Shown here: positions 52,207-61,506 of the stretch, piece after piece
How the letters are laid out: each line of letters starts with the position of its first letter
Position numbering within the stretch: position 1 is the stretch's first letter
Origin: Roseibaca calidilacus
Lineage (GTDB): Bacteria; Pseudomonadota; Alphaproteobacteria; Rhodobacterales; Rhodobacteraceae
Assembly (NCBI RefSeq): GCF_001517585.1
Contig: NZ_FBYC01000004.1
Location: forward strand, 1,426,001-1,490,000
Reading direction: 5' to 3'
DNA: 64,000 nucleotides
The notes under the pieces: model-generated
What the model was told of the DNA's origin: nothing
Databases searched by the model: none
The model's input: only the letters and a program-made list of their open reading frames with translations
Program-made: the position numbers and the translations under genes

Positions 52207-52911
52207 CTAGCCGACCAATTGCATGTCATCGACACCGGACTGGTCACGCAGGATATAGCCGTGCCCCCAAACCGTGTGGATCGGGCAGTCGCCGTCCAAT
52301 GCATCTGACAGCTTCTTGCGCAGCTTGCAGATGAACACGTCGATGATCTTCACGTTCGGCTCGTCTATGCCGCCATATAGAAGGCTAAGCAGGGTTTCCT
52401 TTTCCAGCGTGCGCCCTTTGCGCAGCGCCAGCGCTTCCAGCAAGGCATATTCACGGAATGTCAGCGGAACCTCTTTGCCATTTGCCAAGACGGTGCGCGA
52501 ATCCATGTCCATCACCAGCGGGCCCACTTCGATCGTATTGCGGACATGGCCATTCGTGCGGCGAACCACGGCTTGGATCCGCGCGCTCAGTTCCGCAATC
52601 TTGAACGGTTTGGTAATGTAGTCATCGGCCCCGGCTGCGAAAGCGGCCAGCTTGCTGTCCATTTCCAAGTCGCCCGACAAAACCAACATGGGGAACTTCA
52701 CGCCCCGCTCGCGCGCCTTGCGCAGAACGTCCAGACCGGATTCACGCTTCAGCCGCAAATCCAGAAGCACCGCGTCAAAGCTGAATTCGGTAATCATATC
52801 CAGCGCTGACGGGGCGTCGTTCACAATCGTCACATTGAAATGCGCTTTGAACAGCATGGCGGCAATGGCTTGGGCCATAAGCCCGTCATCTTCTACAACT
52901 AGTACTTTCAT
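52207..52911 (-). CDS. CtrA-like OmpR-family response regulator
   Basis: 234 residues: receiver with Asp51 (FDAVLLDLRLKRESGL) and Lys101 (DDYITKPFKIAELSARIQAV), and a winged-helix domain very close to CtrA (VPLTFREYALLEALALRKGR; LYGGIDEPNVKIIDVFICKL; HTVWGHGYILRD). The receiver and the region between the domains differ from the well-known Rhodobacteraceae CtrA, so this looks like a paralogue rather than CtrA itself. ATG at 52911 has GGAG seven bases before it. CtrA controls motility and gene-transfer-agent genes in this order. Stands opposite the NarL-type regulator and may take phosphate from the same relay. Confidence 0.8.
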   Translation of the reverse strand: MKVLVVEDDGLMAQAIAAMLFKAHFNVTIVNDAPSALDMITEFSFDAVLLDLRLKRESGLDVLRKARERGVKFPMLVLSGDLEMDSKLAAFAAGADDYITKPFKIAELSARIQAVVRRTNGHVRNTIEVGPLVMDMDSRTVLANGKEVPLTFREYALLEALALRKGRTLEKETLLSLLYGGIDEPNVKIIDVFICKLRKKLSDALDGDCPIHTVWGHGYILRDQSGVDDMQLVG

Positions 52912-53555
52912 GGCTATCTCCAATAACCTTCATCTGAATTTAAGCATGATAGACGTGTTAAATTTTCTCAAAGCCGCAAAAGCATAGTAAATTCGCATAA
53001 GGTGCATGTTTTTAGCCTTTTGGCCAGAAACCTAACCTTTTGTATGGGCTGTTCTGAGCGGCGCTTTCCCATCGGCCTTTTTTGGCCTTGCCAGCGCCCC
53101 GTTGCGGCCAGCATTCAGACACATCTGCGCCACAATTCAAACCCGCGTCGGACAGTGTGCGCCTTGCCCAGAAAGCCGGCCGCAGCCGATTCGTAAAACG
53201 TTAAGCATGCGCGCCAGTCAGCTTCGAGGACATGCGGAAATGATCCCCGAGAAGTGGTCCAAGCCCGGAACAGTGACAAAGGTTCACGGTAGAGACCATC
53301 GTCTAGGTTGATGCGTATAATCAGTCGGGCGCGCGATCTGCCAAGCGTTCAAATGCGAAAACCTCCCCGAATGGCAACGCAAACAAGCCGATGTTTGGCA
53401 AACGAAGCCCCATCTATTTTGTTTATCATGGCGGATCACGGCGCGCGCACGGGGCCACCGGGCACCATTGGCCGCGCAGGATGGACTGTCATAGACCCGT
53501 CATGCAGCACTGTTAGGGTCCCGCGGAATAGGGCTTAAAACAGGAGATGTTCACT
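52912..53555. other. Gene-free intergenic stretch between ctrA-like gene and phnD
   Basis: About 640 bases without a convincing gene: short open frames exist but lack ribosome sites and family features. The left part is A/T-richer than the surroundings and should hold the promoter of the CtrA-like gene; two TTAA motifs occur there. The right part holds the PHO box at 53486-53503 and the phnD leader. No RNA gene was recognised. Confidence 0.6.
53486..53503 (+). promoter_or_regulatory. PHO box upstream of phnDCE
   Basis: Direct repeats CTGTCAT, four bases, CCGTCAT: 7-mers on an 11-base period, as bound by phosphorylated PhoB. It lies 53 bases before the phnD start, suiting activation under phosphate starvation. 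Confidence 0.85.
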
Positions 53556-54440
53556 ATGACCCGACTGAAGCACTTCACCGCACCGGCCGCCATTGCCGCT
53601 GTTCTTCTTGCAGGCGCTGCAAATGCGCAATCCGTGGCCGATGCTTGCCCCGCGCCGCTGCGCATGGCCGATACCGGCATTGAAGGGATGGGCGATCTGA
53701 GCGAAGCTTTCGGTCCGTTTGCCGAAACCTTCGAAGAACTGACCGGGGTTGAACTGGCCCTGTATTCGCTGTCGAACCGCACCGCTGCGGGCACCGCGCT
53801 GCAATTCGACGAAGTTGAATTCGTCTTTGCCGGGCCGTCTGAATTCGTGCTGTTCCAGCAACTGGCCGAGATGGACATTCTGTTCTCGATCGTGCGTCCG
53901 CATTATGGTTCCAGCTTTGTGGTCAAGGCTGACAGCGACATCCAGTCGCTGGCCGACCTGAAGGGCAAGCGCGTGGCGCTGAAGGATGTTGGCTCCACCT
54001 CTGGGCACATCTTCCCGATGATGCTGATGGCCGAAGCCGGGCTGGACCCCGAGGCCGACGCAGAGATCATCATGGCCGGTGATGCACGCATCCAAGTGCT
54101 GATCAATGACGATGTCGACGCAATGGGCGGCGGCAACAAGGACTGGGACGCGATCCGCGAGCAAGACCCCGACACCGAATACCGCCTGTTGGCACAGACC
54201 GACACGCTGCCCGGTGACCCGGTCGTGATGCGCGCCACCCTGCCGCAGGATTGCCGCGACGCTCTGCGCGCAACCCTGGCCGAGCATTCCGACGTGCTGT
54301 GGGAAAGCCTGACCTCGACCGAGCGCAATGCCGACAAGTTCATCGAGCGCGACGCCTATATGTCGTTCGAGACGGACCCCGCCATCTACGATGTCGTGCG
54401 CATGGCGTACGAGGTTGCCGGGATCGCTCTGGACGACTGA
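53556..54440 (+). CDS. phnD: Phosphonate/phosphate ABC transporter binding protein PhnD
   Basis: 294 residues with a signal peptide (AAIAAVLLAGAANAQ). Typical PhnD-family segments: EVEFVFAGPSEFVLFQQLAE, SSFVVKADSDIQSLADLKGK, RVALKDVGSTSGHIFPMMLM and VMRATLPQDCRDALRATLAE. Captures phosphonate or phosphite-like ligands in the periplasm; the exact ligand cannot be told from sequence. The ATG at 53556 has GGAG nine bases before it; the ATG at 53547 is too close. No C-P lyase genes are in the window, so uptake may serve enzymes encoded elsewhere. Confidence 0.9.
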   Translation: MTRLKHFTAPAAIAAVLLAGAANAQSVADACPAPLRMADTGIEGMGDLSEAFGPFAETFEELTGVELALYSLSNRTAAGTALQFDEVEFVFAGPSEFVLFQQLAEMDILFSIVRPHYGSSFVVKADSDIQSLADLKGKRVALKDVGSTSGHIFPMMLMAEAGLDPEADAEIIMAGDARIQVLINDDVDAMGGGNKDWDAIREQDPDTEYRLLAQTDTLPGDPVVMRATLPQDCRDALRATLAEHSDVLWESLTSTERNADKFIERDAYMSFETDPAIYDVVRMAYEVAGIALDD

Positions 54441-54461
54441 ACAGCGTGACCTAAACGTGTT

Positions 54462-54490
54462 GGGCGGCCTTTCTGCGGGGAGGGCCGCCC
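54462..54490 (+). terminator. Stem-loop between phnD and phnC
   Basis: Perfect 8-bp stem GGGCGGCC / GGCCGCCC with a 13-base loop, no T tract. Such hairpins after binding-protein genes usually stabilise the upstream message or reduce read-through, giving more PhnD than PhnC/PhnE. Confidence 0.6.
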
Positions 54491-54528
54491 ATCATTGTTG
54501 ACAGAATGAAAGACAAGGGGGCCGTCAG

Positions 54529-55314
54529 ATGAATGCAGCCATAACCTGTGAAGATGTGCGTGTCAGCTATGGCGACCTGCAAGTTCTGCGCGGGGTGTCG
54601 TTTGACATTCCTGCGGGGCAAGGGGTTGTTTTGCTGGGCGCAAACGGCTGCGGAAAATCTACCTTGTTGCGCAGCCTGAACGGGCTGGAAAAGCTGCAAT
54701 CAGGCCGCGTGATGATCCATGGGGCCAGCCTGACCGACGCATCGCGCCGCGATTTGCGGAAGATCCGGCGCAGCATGGGTTATGTGTTTCAGCAATTCAA
54801 CCTTGTGCCCCAACTAAGCGCCTTTCAAAACGTGCTGCTTGGGGCGATGGGGCGGCACCGGCTGGGGCTATTGTCTTGCCTTGGGCTGACAGCATCGGCA
54901 GAGGAACGCGCCCGCGCCATGGCCTGTCTGGACCGCGTGGGCATGGCAGATCGCGCGCAACACCGCCCATCGCAGCTATCGGGCGGGCAACAGCAGCGCG
55001 TGGCGATTGCACGCATGCTGATGCAGGCCCCGAAAGTGGTGATCGCGGATGAACCCATCGCAAGCCTAGACCCCAAGGCCGGGCGCGAGGTTCTGGACCT
55101 GTTATGGCGGATCGTGCGCGAGGAAGGGTTGAGCATGCTGTGTACGCTGCACCAGCTTGAACTGGCGCAGGAATATGCGGACCGGATCATCGGCATGAAA
55201 GCGGGACAGGTCGAGATTGATTCCGCCATTGCCGAGACCGACAGCGCGCAGATGAATGCGCTTTACAGCGGCATGACCCGGGTCGATGCCATTGCCGGGG
55301 GAACCGCAGCATGA
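54529..55314 (+). CDS. phnC: Phosphonate ABC transporter ATPase PhnC
   Basis: 261 residues, complete ABC ATPase: Walker A GANGCGKST, Q loop YVFQQFNLVPQLSAFQNVLL, signature LSGGQQQRVAIARML, Walker B VVIADEPIASLD and H-loop region LCTLHQLELAQEYADRIIGM. The insert with HRLGLLSCLGL between Q loop and signature is typical of PhnC. Overlaps phnE by four bases. Confidence 0.94.
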   Translation: MNAAITCEDVRVSYGDLQVLRGVSFDIPAGQGVVLLGANGCGKSTLLRSLNGLEKLQSGRVMIHGASLTDASRRDLRKIRRSMGYVFQQFNLVPQLSAFQNVLLGAMGRHRLGLLSCLGLTASAEERARAMACLDRVGMADRAQHRPSQLSGGQQQRVAIARMLMQAPKVVIADEPIASLDPKAGREVLDLLWRIVREEGLSMLCTLHQLELAQEYADRIIGMKAGQVEIDSAIAETDSAQMNALYSGMTRVDAIAGGTAA

Positions 55315-56102
55315 ACACGAATTCTTCCATCCCGCCGCGTTTTCGCGCGCCATCGGCGCTGACTTGGGTGCTGGTCGTTGGTTTTGCCGCGTTTTTCATA
55401 CAGGGGCTGATTGCTTCGGATCTGTCGCTGGACCGGCTGGTGCGCGGGGCCAGCAACCTTGTGCGCTTCATCGCGCAGGCCGTGCCGCCGGATTTTTCGC
55501 GCGCGCCCAATATTGCCGATGCCATGCTGGAAACGCTGAATATTGCCGTGGTGGGTGTGACCTTTGGCTGTCTGTTTTCCATTCCGCTGGCCTTGCTGGC
55601 GGCACGCAACACCGCCCCGAACGCGGTTGTGCGCACATTGGCACGGTTTGTGATTTCGGTTTCGCGCACCATTCCTGACCTGATCTGGGCGCTGATTTTC
55701 GTGGTGACCGTGGGTCTGGGGCCATTGGCAGGCATTCTGGCCATTATCATGGACACGATCGGCTTTGCCGCGCGGTTTTATTCCGAACGGTTCGAGGAAG
55801 TTCAGAAAGGCCCGTCAGAGGCGCTGACATCGACCGGCGCAGGCCGGTTGTCGGTCATCTTCGGCGCGATCCTGCCAGAGAGCTTTGCCTCCATGACCGC
55901 GACATCGCTGTTCAGCGTAGAAAAGGCGATCCGCTCTGCCGTAACGCTGGGACTTGTCGGCGCGGGCGGGATTGGTGTGGAATTGTCTACAGCCATGCGC
56001 CTGTTCCGCTACGATCAGGCAGCCGCGATCATTCTGGTCATTCTGGTGGTGGTGATCGTGTTCGAGCAGCTGTCTTCCAGCATTCGCAAGCGGATTATCT
56101 AA
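55311..56102 (+). CDS. phnE: Phosphonate ABC transporter permease PhnE
   Basis: 263 residues with about six membrane segments. The permease coupling loop is visible (EEVQKGPSEALTSTGAGRLS, then VIFGAILPESFASM) along with the PhnE pattern SRTIPDLIWALIFVVTVGLG. Only one permease gene is present, so it would act as a homodimer. Last gene of the PHO-box operon. Confidence 0.93.
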   Translation: MNTNSSIPPRFRAPSALTWVLVVGFAAFFIQGLIASDLSLDRLVRGASNLVRFIAQAVPPDFSRAPNIADAMLETLNIAVVGVTFGCLFSIPLALLAARNTAPNAVVRTLARFVISVSRTIPDLIWALIFVVTVGLGPLAGILAIIMDTIGFAARFYSERFEEVQKGPSEALTSTGAGRLSVIFGAILPESFASMTATSLFSVEKAIRSAVTLGLVGAGGIGVELSTAMRLFRYDQAAAIILVILVVVIVFEQLSSSIRKRII

Positions 56103-56129
56103 GCGCAGCCGCTGCGCCCCGAACAAAAC

Positions 56130-56153
56130 CGCGCGGCCTTGGTAGGCCGCGCG
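56130..56153 (-). terminator. Terminator of the LysR gene
   Basis: Perfect 9-bp stem CGCGCGGCC / GGCCGCGCG with a 6-base loop. On the minus strand it is followed by GTTTTGTTC, so it best serves the lysR transcript; it may also stop phnE transcripts. A second small hairpin, GCGCAG-CCG-CTGCGC, lies at 56103-56117. Confidence 0.7.
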
Positions 56154-56205
56154 CCGCACGGTGGCGCTGGTGAGCGACCTGTCGTAGCCTGCCCGGCGTC
56201 GCCTG

Positions 56206-57138
56206 TTATTGACCGGTCATGGGCGATTGGCGGCGCAGTGCAAACCGTTTCAGACTGTTCGAAAACTCTTCTATGAACTCCAGCGCGATCAGCGAGGGGG
56301 CTTTGTGGATGGGTCTGACCAATGACAGACGGTGCGGCACCACAGGCGCGAATGGGCGAAATGCGACCCCACGCGCAGCATATTGCACGGCATCCAATTC
56401 GCTGATGACCGAGACCCCTGCCCCATGCCGCACGAATTCGCAGGCCGTGGTGAATTGTCGGGCCTCGATAAAGGTTTCTATTGGCGCTCCCTCTTGCTCG
56501 AATACAGCCTGCAACCGGCGGAAATAGTCGCTTTCCCGGCGCGCATGGATCAGTTTTTGGCCAACCAGATCACGCGGCCGGATAACGGATAACCGCGCAA
56601 GCGGGCTTGTTTCGGGAAAGATGCACACCGTTCGTATGTCAATGGATGTGCTTTCCAGCGCGGGGTGGCCTTCGAATCCGTCCGTGTCCGTAATCCCGAC
56701 ATCGAATTGCGCGCCGACCATCCATTCAAGAATGCGCTCTGGCCGGTCGGGTTCCAATGTCAGGGTGACATCGGGCCGGCCGCGCAGAAACCCGGCCAGA
56801 AATTCGGGCAGGTAGCTCACCGCAAAGCCCGGCAGACAGGCGATCCGCAACTCTCCGGCCTTGCGCTGGATGATGCTGCGTCCCGCATCAGAGATCCGCT
56901 CCACCAATTCGATTGAGCGCTTGATATCGGGCAGCAAGAAGCGGGCTTCTTGCGTGGGTGCAAGACGGCCTTCGTGGCGTTCGAGCACGGGGAAACCAAG
57001 CGATTCGGTCAGATCGGCCAGCAGACGGCTGACCGCGGGTTGCGAGATGCCGAGCGCCTGAGAGGCACGCGTCATCGTGCCGTGCTCGACAACGGCCAAG
57101 AGGGCCTCAAGCTGGCGCAAGCTAAGTTGTCGGTCCAT
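56206..57138 (-). CDS. LysR-family regulator, likely of ugp genes
   Basis: 310 residues. N-terminal winged helix (LRQLEALLAVVEHGTMTRAS, then QALGISQPAVSRLLADL) and a LysR effector-binding domain (residues 90-300: LRIACLPGFAVSYLPEFLAG; FDVGITDTDGFEGHPALES). The ATG at 57138 has GGGGA upstream and gives the normal LysR start; the frame stays open far upstream but that part overlaps ugpB and is not LysR-like. Divergent from ugpB with a LysR-type site between, so probably its regulator; the inducer is unknown. Confidence 0.9.
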   Translation of the reverse strand: MDRQLSLRQLEALLAVVEHGTMTRASQALGISQPAVSRLLADLTESLGFPVLERHEGRLAPTQEARFLLPDIKRSIELVERISDAGRSIIQRKAGELRIACLPGFAVSYLPEFLAGFLRGRPDVTLTLEPDRPERILEWMVGAQFDVGITDTDGFEGHPALESTSIDIRTVCIFPETSPLARLSVIRPRDLVGQKLIHARRESDYFRRLQAVFEQEGAPIETFIEARQFTTACEFVRHGAGVSVISELDAVQYAARGVAFRPFAPVVPHRLSLVRPIHKAPSLIALEFIEEFSNSLKRFALRRQSPMTGQ

Positions 57139-57171
57139 GATTTCCCCAATAATTCCACGAGGCCACAATTT

Positions 57172-57190
57172 CCATAACACAATATTATGG
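57172..57190. promoter_or_regulatory. LysR-type operator between lysR and ugpB
   Basis: CCATAA, 7 bases, TTATGG: a perfect dyad containing the T-N11-A core of LysR sites, 34 bases before the lysR start and 126 before ugpB. No PHO box was seen in this interval. Confidence 0.65.
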
Positions 57191-57315
57191 CTATGTGTTG
57201 GAAAATTGCCTTGTCTTATATGTGTTACATTGCTCTTGTATCGACCTGACAAGCGGCCGCCAACGGGTCGCGATCGACAGAGCTTATCAACCCTATCTCC
57301 TAGAAGGAGTATGAG

Positions 57316-58635
57316 ATGAAGAAACATGTTTTCGGGGCCTGCTTGGCAACCGCCACAGCGCTTACGCCGGTTTGGGCCAACGCTCAGACAACGATCAACT
57401 GGTGGCACGCCATGGGCGGGGAACTGGGCGAAATTCTTGAAGCGATTGCTGCTGACTTCAATGCCAGCCAATCCGAGTTCGAGGTCGTTCCCAGCTTCCG
57501 CGGAACCTATACCGAAACGATGACCGGCGCGATTGCTGCATTCCGCGCAGGCGAGCAGCCGCACATCGTGCAGGTGTTTGAAGTCGGCACCGGCACCATG
57601 ATGGCGGCCGAGGGTGCGATCTACCCGATTCATCAGCTGATGGCAGACAACGACGTCGCGTTTGACCCGGAAGCCTTTCTGCCGGCTGTCGTAGGCTATT
57701 ACACCGACCCGAATGGCAACATGCTGTCGTTCCCGTTCAACAGCTCTACGCCGATCATGTATTACAACAAGGATGTCTTCGAGGCCGCTGGCCTTGACCC
57801 CGAAGTGGCCCCTGCCACATGGGCGGATATCGAGGCTGCGTCGGTTGCGATTCTTGAATCGGGTGCCGCACCTTGCGGGTTCACGACCTCTTGGCCAAGC
57901 TGGATCATGCTGGAAAACTTCAGCGCATGGCATGACATCCCGCTGGGCACGCTGGAAAACGGCTTTGGCGGTTTCGGCACAGAATTTGTGTTCAACAACG
58001 AGCATGTCGTGCGCCATTGGGATAACCTGAAAGCTTGGCAGGATGCAGGTGCATTCCGCTGGGGCGGCCCGGATTCCGGCCCTGACGCGTTCCCTGCCTT
58101 CTATTCTGGCGAATGTGCAATCGTGTTCGGGTCTTCGGCCAGCCGCGCAGGCGTGCTTCAGAATGCCGAATTCAACGTCGGCTACGGCATGCAGCCCTAT
58201 TATGATGATATCGAGGGCGCACCTCAGAACTCGATCATCGGTGGCGCAACCCTGTGGGTGCTGACCGGCAAGGACGACGCCGAATACCAAGGCGTGGCAC
58301 GTTTCTTCGAATACCTGTCGCAGCCCGAAGTTCAGGCAGAGTGGCATCAGCAGACCGGCTACCTGCCGATCACGCAGGCTGCCTATGATCTGGGCGCAGA
58401 GCAGAATTTCTACGCCGAAAACCCCGGCGCAGAGATTTCCATCCAGCAGATGACGCTCAACACGCCGACCGCGAATTCCAAGGGTCTGCGTTTCGGTAGC
58501 TTCGTGCAGATCCGCGACATCATCTCGGAAGAGATGGAAGCGGTGATGAGCGGCGCAAAAACCGGCCAGCAAGCTGCGGATGATGCCGTGCGTCGCGGCA
58601 ACGAATTGCTGCGCCAGTTCGAAGCGCAAAACTGA
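57316..58635 (+). CDS. ugpB: Glycerol-3-phosphate ABC transporter binding protein UgpB
   Basis: 439 residues with signal peptide (ending VWANAQ). UgpB landmarks: INWWHAMGGELGEILEAIAA, YTETMTGAIAAFRAGEQPHI, VQVFEVGTGTMMAAEGAIYP, FPFNSSTPIMYYNKDVFEAA, PAFYSGECAIVFGSSASRAG. Binds sn-glycerol-3-phosphate and glycerophosphodiesters in the periplasm. AAGGAG ribosome site before the ATG. First gene of ugpBAEC-ugpQ, with a strong hairpin after it. Confidence 0.95.
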   Translation: MKKHVFGACLATATALTPVWANAQTTINWWHAMGGELGEILEAIAADFNASQSEFEVVPSFRGTYTETMTGAIAAFRAGEQPHIVQVFEVGTGTMMAAEGAIYPIHQLMADNDVAFDPEAFLPAVVGYYTDPNGNMLSFPFNSSTPIMYYNKDVFEAAGLDPEVAPATWADIEAASVAILESGAAPCGFTTSWPSWIMLENFSAWHDIPLGTLENGFGGFGTEFVFNNEHVVRHWDNLKAWQDAGAFRWGGPDSGPDAFPAFYSGECAIVFGSSASRAGVLQNAEFNVGYGMQPYYDDIEGAPQNSIIGGATLWVLTGKDDAEYQGVARFFEYLSQPEVQAEWHQQTGYLPITQAAYDLGAEQNFYAENPGAEISIQQMTLNTPTANSKGLRFGSFVQIRDIISEEMEAVMSGAKTGQQAADDAVRRGNELLRQFEAQN

Positions 58636-58651
58636 TCCAACCCCAACCACG

Positions 58652-58685
58652 ACACCGCCCTGCGCAAATCGCAGGGCGGTGTTTT
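58652..58685 (+). terminator. Strong hairpin between ugpB and ugpA
   Basis: Perfect 13-bp stem ACACCGCCCTGCG / CGCAGGGCGGTGT with a 5-base loop and TTTT directly after it. A partial terminator here would keep the binding protein in excess over the membrane parts; ugpA follows after 21 bases. Confidence 0.85.
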
Positions 58686-58706
58686 CCCACATAGCAAGGC
58701 CGTTTC

Positions 58707-59591
58707 ATGCAAACCAAGCGGATGACCTTTTCCAGCAAATGGTTGCCTTATGCGCTGCTTGCGCCTCAGGTGATCGTGACGTTGATCTTCTTCATCTGGC
58801 CCGCGGCACAGGCGCTGTATCAATCGCTCTTGCGGCAAGACATATTCGGGCTGAGCACCGATTTTGTGGGCTTGGACAATTTCTACAGGCTTTTCGCCGA
58901 CCCGCTTTATCTGAACTCGCTGAACGTGACCTTCTGGTTTGCCGTCGGCACCACGTTGCTGTCCATGTCGGTGTCGCTTCTATTTGCGGTGATGGTCAAC
59001 CGCATGATCCGCTCGCGCGACAGCTACACCACCTTTCTGGTCTGGCCCTATGCGGTCGCCCCTGCGATTGCGGGCGTGCTGTGGTGGTTCATCTTCAATC
59101 CATCCATCGGGATCATGCCGTATATGCTGGAAGGTTTGGGGTATGACTGGAACCACCGCGCGTCGAGCACCGACGCCATGATCCTTGTTATTATCGCGGC
59201 GGCATGGAAGCAGATCAGTTATAATTTCCTGTTCTTCCTTGCCGGGCTGCAATCCATTCCGCAATCGCTGATAGAGGCGGCCGCCATTGATGGCGCGAGC
59301 CGCTTCAAACGCTTCTGGACGATTGTCTTTCCGCTGCTCTCACCAATCACCTTTTTCCTGATGGTGGTGAATGTCGTCTATGCCATGTTCGACACCTTCG
59401 GCGTGATCCATGCCACCACCGCGGGTGGACCTTCACAGGCCACGAATATCCTTGTCTACAAGGTCTACCGCGACGGGTTCGTGAACCTGAACCTTGGTTC
59501 ATCCGCCGCGCAATCGGTCATCCTTATGGGGATCGTCATCGTGCTGACCGTCATCCAGTTCCGCTATATCGAGCGGCGCGTGAATTACTGA
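58707..59591 (+). CDS. ugpA: Glycerol-3-phosphate ABC transporter permease UgpA
   Basis: 294 residues, six membrane segments. Starts with [20 protein letters not shown]; coupling loop [20 protein letters not shown]. The segment [20 protein letters not shown], then VYKVYRDGF, is typical of UgpA. Forms the channel with UgpE. Confidence 0.94.
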   Translation: MQTKRMTFSSKWLPYALLAPQVIVTLIFFIWPAAQALYQSLLRQDIFGLSTDFVGLDNFYRLFADPLYLNSLNVTFWFAVGTTLLSMSVSLLFAVMVNRMIRSRDSYTTFLVWPYAVAPAIAGVLWWFIFNPSIGIMPYMLEGLGYDWNHRASSTDAMILVIIAAAWKQISYNFLFFLAGLQSIPQSLIEAAAIDGASRFKRFWTIVFPLLSPITFFLMVVNVVYAMFDTFGVIHATTAGGPSQATNILVYKVYRDGFVNLNLGSSAAQSVILMGIVIVLTVIQFRYIERRVNY

Positions 59592-59595
59592 GGAC

Positions 59596-60450
59596 ATGGC
59601 AATGGTCGAAAATAACCGCTGGGGCAATCTGTTTGCCCATCTGGTGCTGATCCTTGGTGTCGCGATTGTGGTCTTTCCGGTCTATGTGGCGGTGATCGCC
59701 TCCACCCATCCGCCCGGAACCTTTGTTCGCGGGGTGATGCCGCTTTTGCCGGGGCCGAATGCGCTGGAAAACTACATGACCGCAATCACGCAAGGCCGGT
59801 CGCAAGCAGGCACGCCGCCGATCAGCGGGATGCTCTGGAACAGCTTTGTGATGGCCATGGCCATCACCGTTGGCAAGTTGTCAATTTCGCTGCTCTCGGC
59901 CTTTGCCATCGTCTATTTCCGCTTTCCGTTCCGCATCTTCTTCTTCTGGATCATTTTCCTGACGCTGATGCTGCCGGTTGAGGTGCGAATCCTGCCGACC
60001 TTTCAGGTCGTGGCCGATCTGGGAATGCTGAACAGCTTTGCGGGCCTGTCGATCCCACTGATCGCGTCGGCCACGGCGACCTTCCTGTTCCGGCAGTTCT
60101 TCATGACGGTTCCCGAAGAAATGATGGAAGCCGCCCGCGTCGATGGTGCCGGACCGATGAAGTTCTTCAAGGATATCCTGCTGCCGCTCTCGATCACCAA
60201 TATCGCCGCGCTTTTCGTGATCATGTTCATCTATGGCTGGAACCAGTATCTGTGGCCGCTGCTGATTACGACCGACCCTGAATATTACACCATCGTCATG
60301 GGTATTCAGCGCATGGTTACCGGCGGAGATTCCGAGCCGCTTTGGCATCTGGTCATGGCGACGGTCGTGCTGGCCGCCCTGCCCCCCATTCTTGTCATCT
60401 TGTTCATGCAGCGCCTGTTCGTGAAGGGCCTGACCGAGACGGAGAAATAA
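59596..60450 (+). CDS. ugpE: Glycerol-3-phosphate ABC transporter permease UgpE
   Basis: 284 residues, six membrane segments, coupling loop VPEEMMEAARVDGAGPMKFF. UgpE-type end: YGWNQYLWPLLITTDPEYYT, then IVMGIQRMV. GAGGA precedes; the ATG at 59602 is a reasonable alternative start because its spacing is better. Follows ugpA after four bases. Confidence 0.94.
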   Translation: MAMVENNRWGNLFAHLVLILGVAIVVFPVYVAVIASTHPPGTFVRGVMPLLPGPNALENYMTAITQGRSQAGTPPISGMLWNSFVMAMAITVGKLSISLLSAFAIVYFRFPFRIFFFWIIFLTLMLPVEVRILPTFQVVADLGMLNSFAGLSIPLIASATATFLFRQFFMTVPEEMMEAARVDGAGPMKFFKDILLPLSITNIAALFVIMFIYGWNQYLWPLLITTDPEYYTIVMGIQRMVTGGDSEPLWHLVMATVVLAALPPILVILFMQRLFVKGLTETEK

Positions 60451-60453
60451 AAC

Positions 60454-61506
60454 ATGGCTTCCATAAAAATGGACAACCTCGGCAAGGTCTATACGGGCAA
60501 TGTCCGCGCCGTCAGTGATGTGAATATCGACATTGCCGATGGTGAAATGATCGTGCTTGTCGGCCCCTCTGGCTGCGGAAAATCCACGCTTCTGCGCATG
60601 GTCGCAGGTCTGGAAACCATCACCGAAGGCACGCTCAAGATCGGCGACCAGGTGGTGAACCAGCTTGAACCTGCGGAACGTGATATCGCGATGGTGTTTC
60701 AGAACTACGCGCTCTACCCCCATATGACGGTGTTCAACAATCTTGCCTATGGCCTGAAGAACCGTGGCTTCCGCAAAGACGAGATCGACCGACGCGTGCG
60801 TGACGCCGCCGCGATGCTGGAAATAAAGCAATTCCTTGACCGCAAGCCGCGCCAATTGTCTGGCGGTCAGCGGCAGCGCGTGGCGATGGGCCGCGCGCTG
60901 GTGCGCGAGCCGAAGGCCTTTCTCTTTGACGAACCGCTTTCGAACCTTGACGCCAAGCTACGCGTGCAGATGCGGGTCGAAATCCGCCAATTGCAAAAGC
61001 GGCTTGGCACCACCTCTCTCTATGTCACGCATGACCAGTTGGAAGCGCTTACTATGGCCGACCGGCTTGTGGTGCTGAACGCCGGGCAGATCGAACAGAT
61101 CGGCACACCGATGGAGGTCTATCTGCGCCCGGCCACGACCTTTGTGGCAGGTTTTATCGGATCGCCCGCCATGAACATGCTGCCGGCAGACTATCTGGGC
61201 AAACTGGTTTCAAGCGATGCGCTGACGCATCTGCCCGCAGGGGCCGATCTGATTGGCTTGCGCCCAGAGGATCTGTCGCTTGACCCGGCGGGCGATGATG
61301 ACATCTCGCTAGGCGGGCAGTTGGTGCTGCTAGAACCTGCCGGGGCCGAAAGCCACCTGCATCTTAGCTTTGACGGAGTCAAGGACACGATCATCGCGCG
61401 CCTGCCGCATGTGCCCGACGTTCAGGAAGGACGTCAGCTGACCTTCAGCATCAAGCGCGACAAGCTGCACCCGTTCAACAAAGCGACCGGCAAGCGCGTG
61501 GCATGA
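60454..61506 (+). CDS. ugpC: Glycerol-3-phosphate ABC transporter ATPase UgpC
   Basis: 350 residues: Walker [10 protein letters not shown], signature [15 protein letters not shown], Walker [14 protein letters not shown] loop [20 protein letters not shown], and the C-terminal regulatory OB-fold domain of MalK/UgpC type ([15 protein letters not shown] onward; [10 protein letters not shown]). Energises UgpAE. Overlaps ugpQ by four bases. Confidence 0.95.
   Translation: MASIKMDNLGKVYTGNVRAVSDVNIDIADGEMIVLVGPSGCGKSTLLRMVAGLETITEGTLKIGDQVVNQLEPAERDIAMVFQNYALYPHMTVFNNLAYGLKNRGFRKDEIDRRVRDAAAMLEIKQFLDRKPRQLSGGQRQRVAMGRALVREPKAFLFDEPLSNLDAKLRVQMRVEIRQLQKRLGTTSLYVTHDQLEALTMADRLVVLNAGQIEQIGTPMEVYLRPATTFVAGFIGSPAMNMLPADYLGKLVSSDALTHLPAGADLIGLRPEDLSLDPAGDDDISLGGQLVLLEPAGAESHLHLSFDGVKDTIIARLPHVPDVQEGRQLTFSIKRDKLHPFNKATGKRVA

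Noticed and set aside
52207-52911. Calling this gene ctrA outright
   Set aside because: The output domain is CtrA-like, but the receiver departs from the well-conserved Rhodobacteraceae CtrA, so a paralogue is more likely.
53002-53538. Small open frames in the gap before phnD
   Set aside because: No ribosome sites, no recognisable domains, and one overlaps the PHO box.
57139-58692. Minus-strand extension of the lysR frame by about 500 codons
   Set aside because: It is antisense to ugpB, rich in Arg/His/Gly as in shadow frames, and the LysR domain has a good start at 57138.
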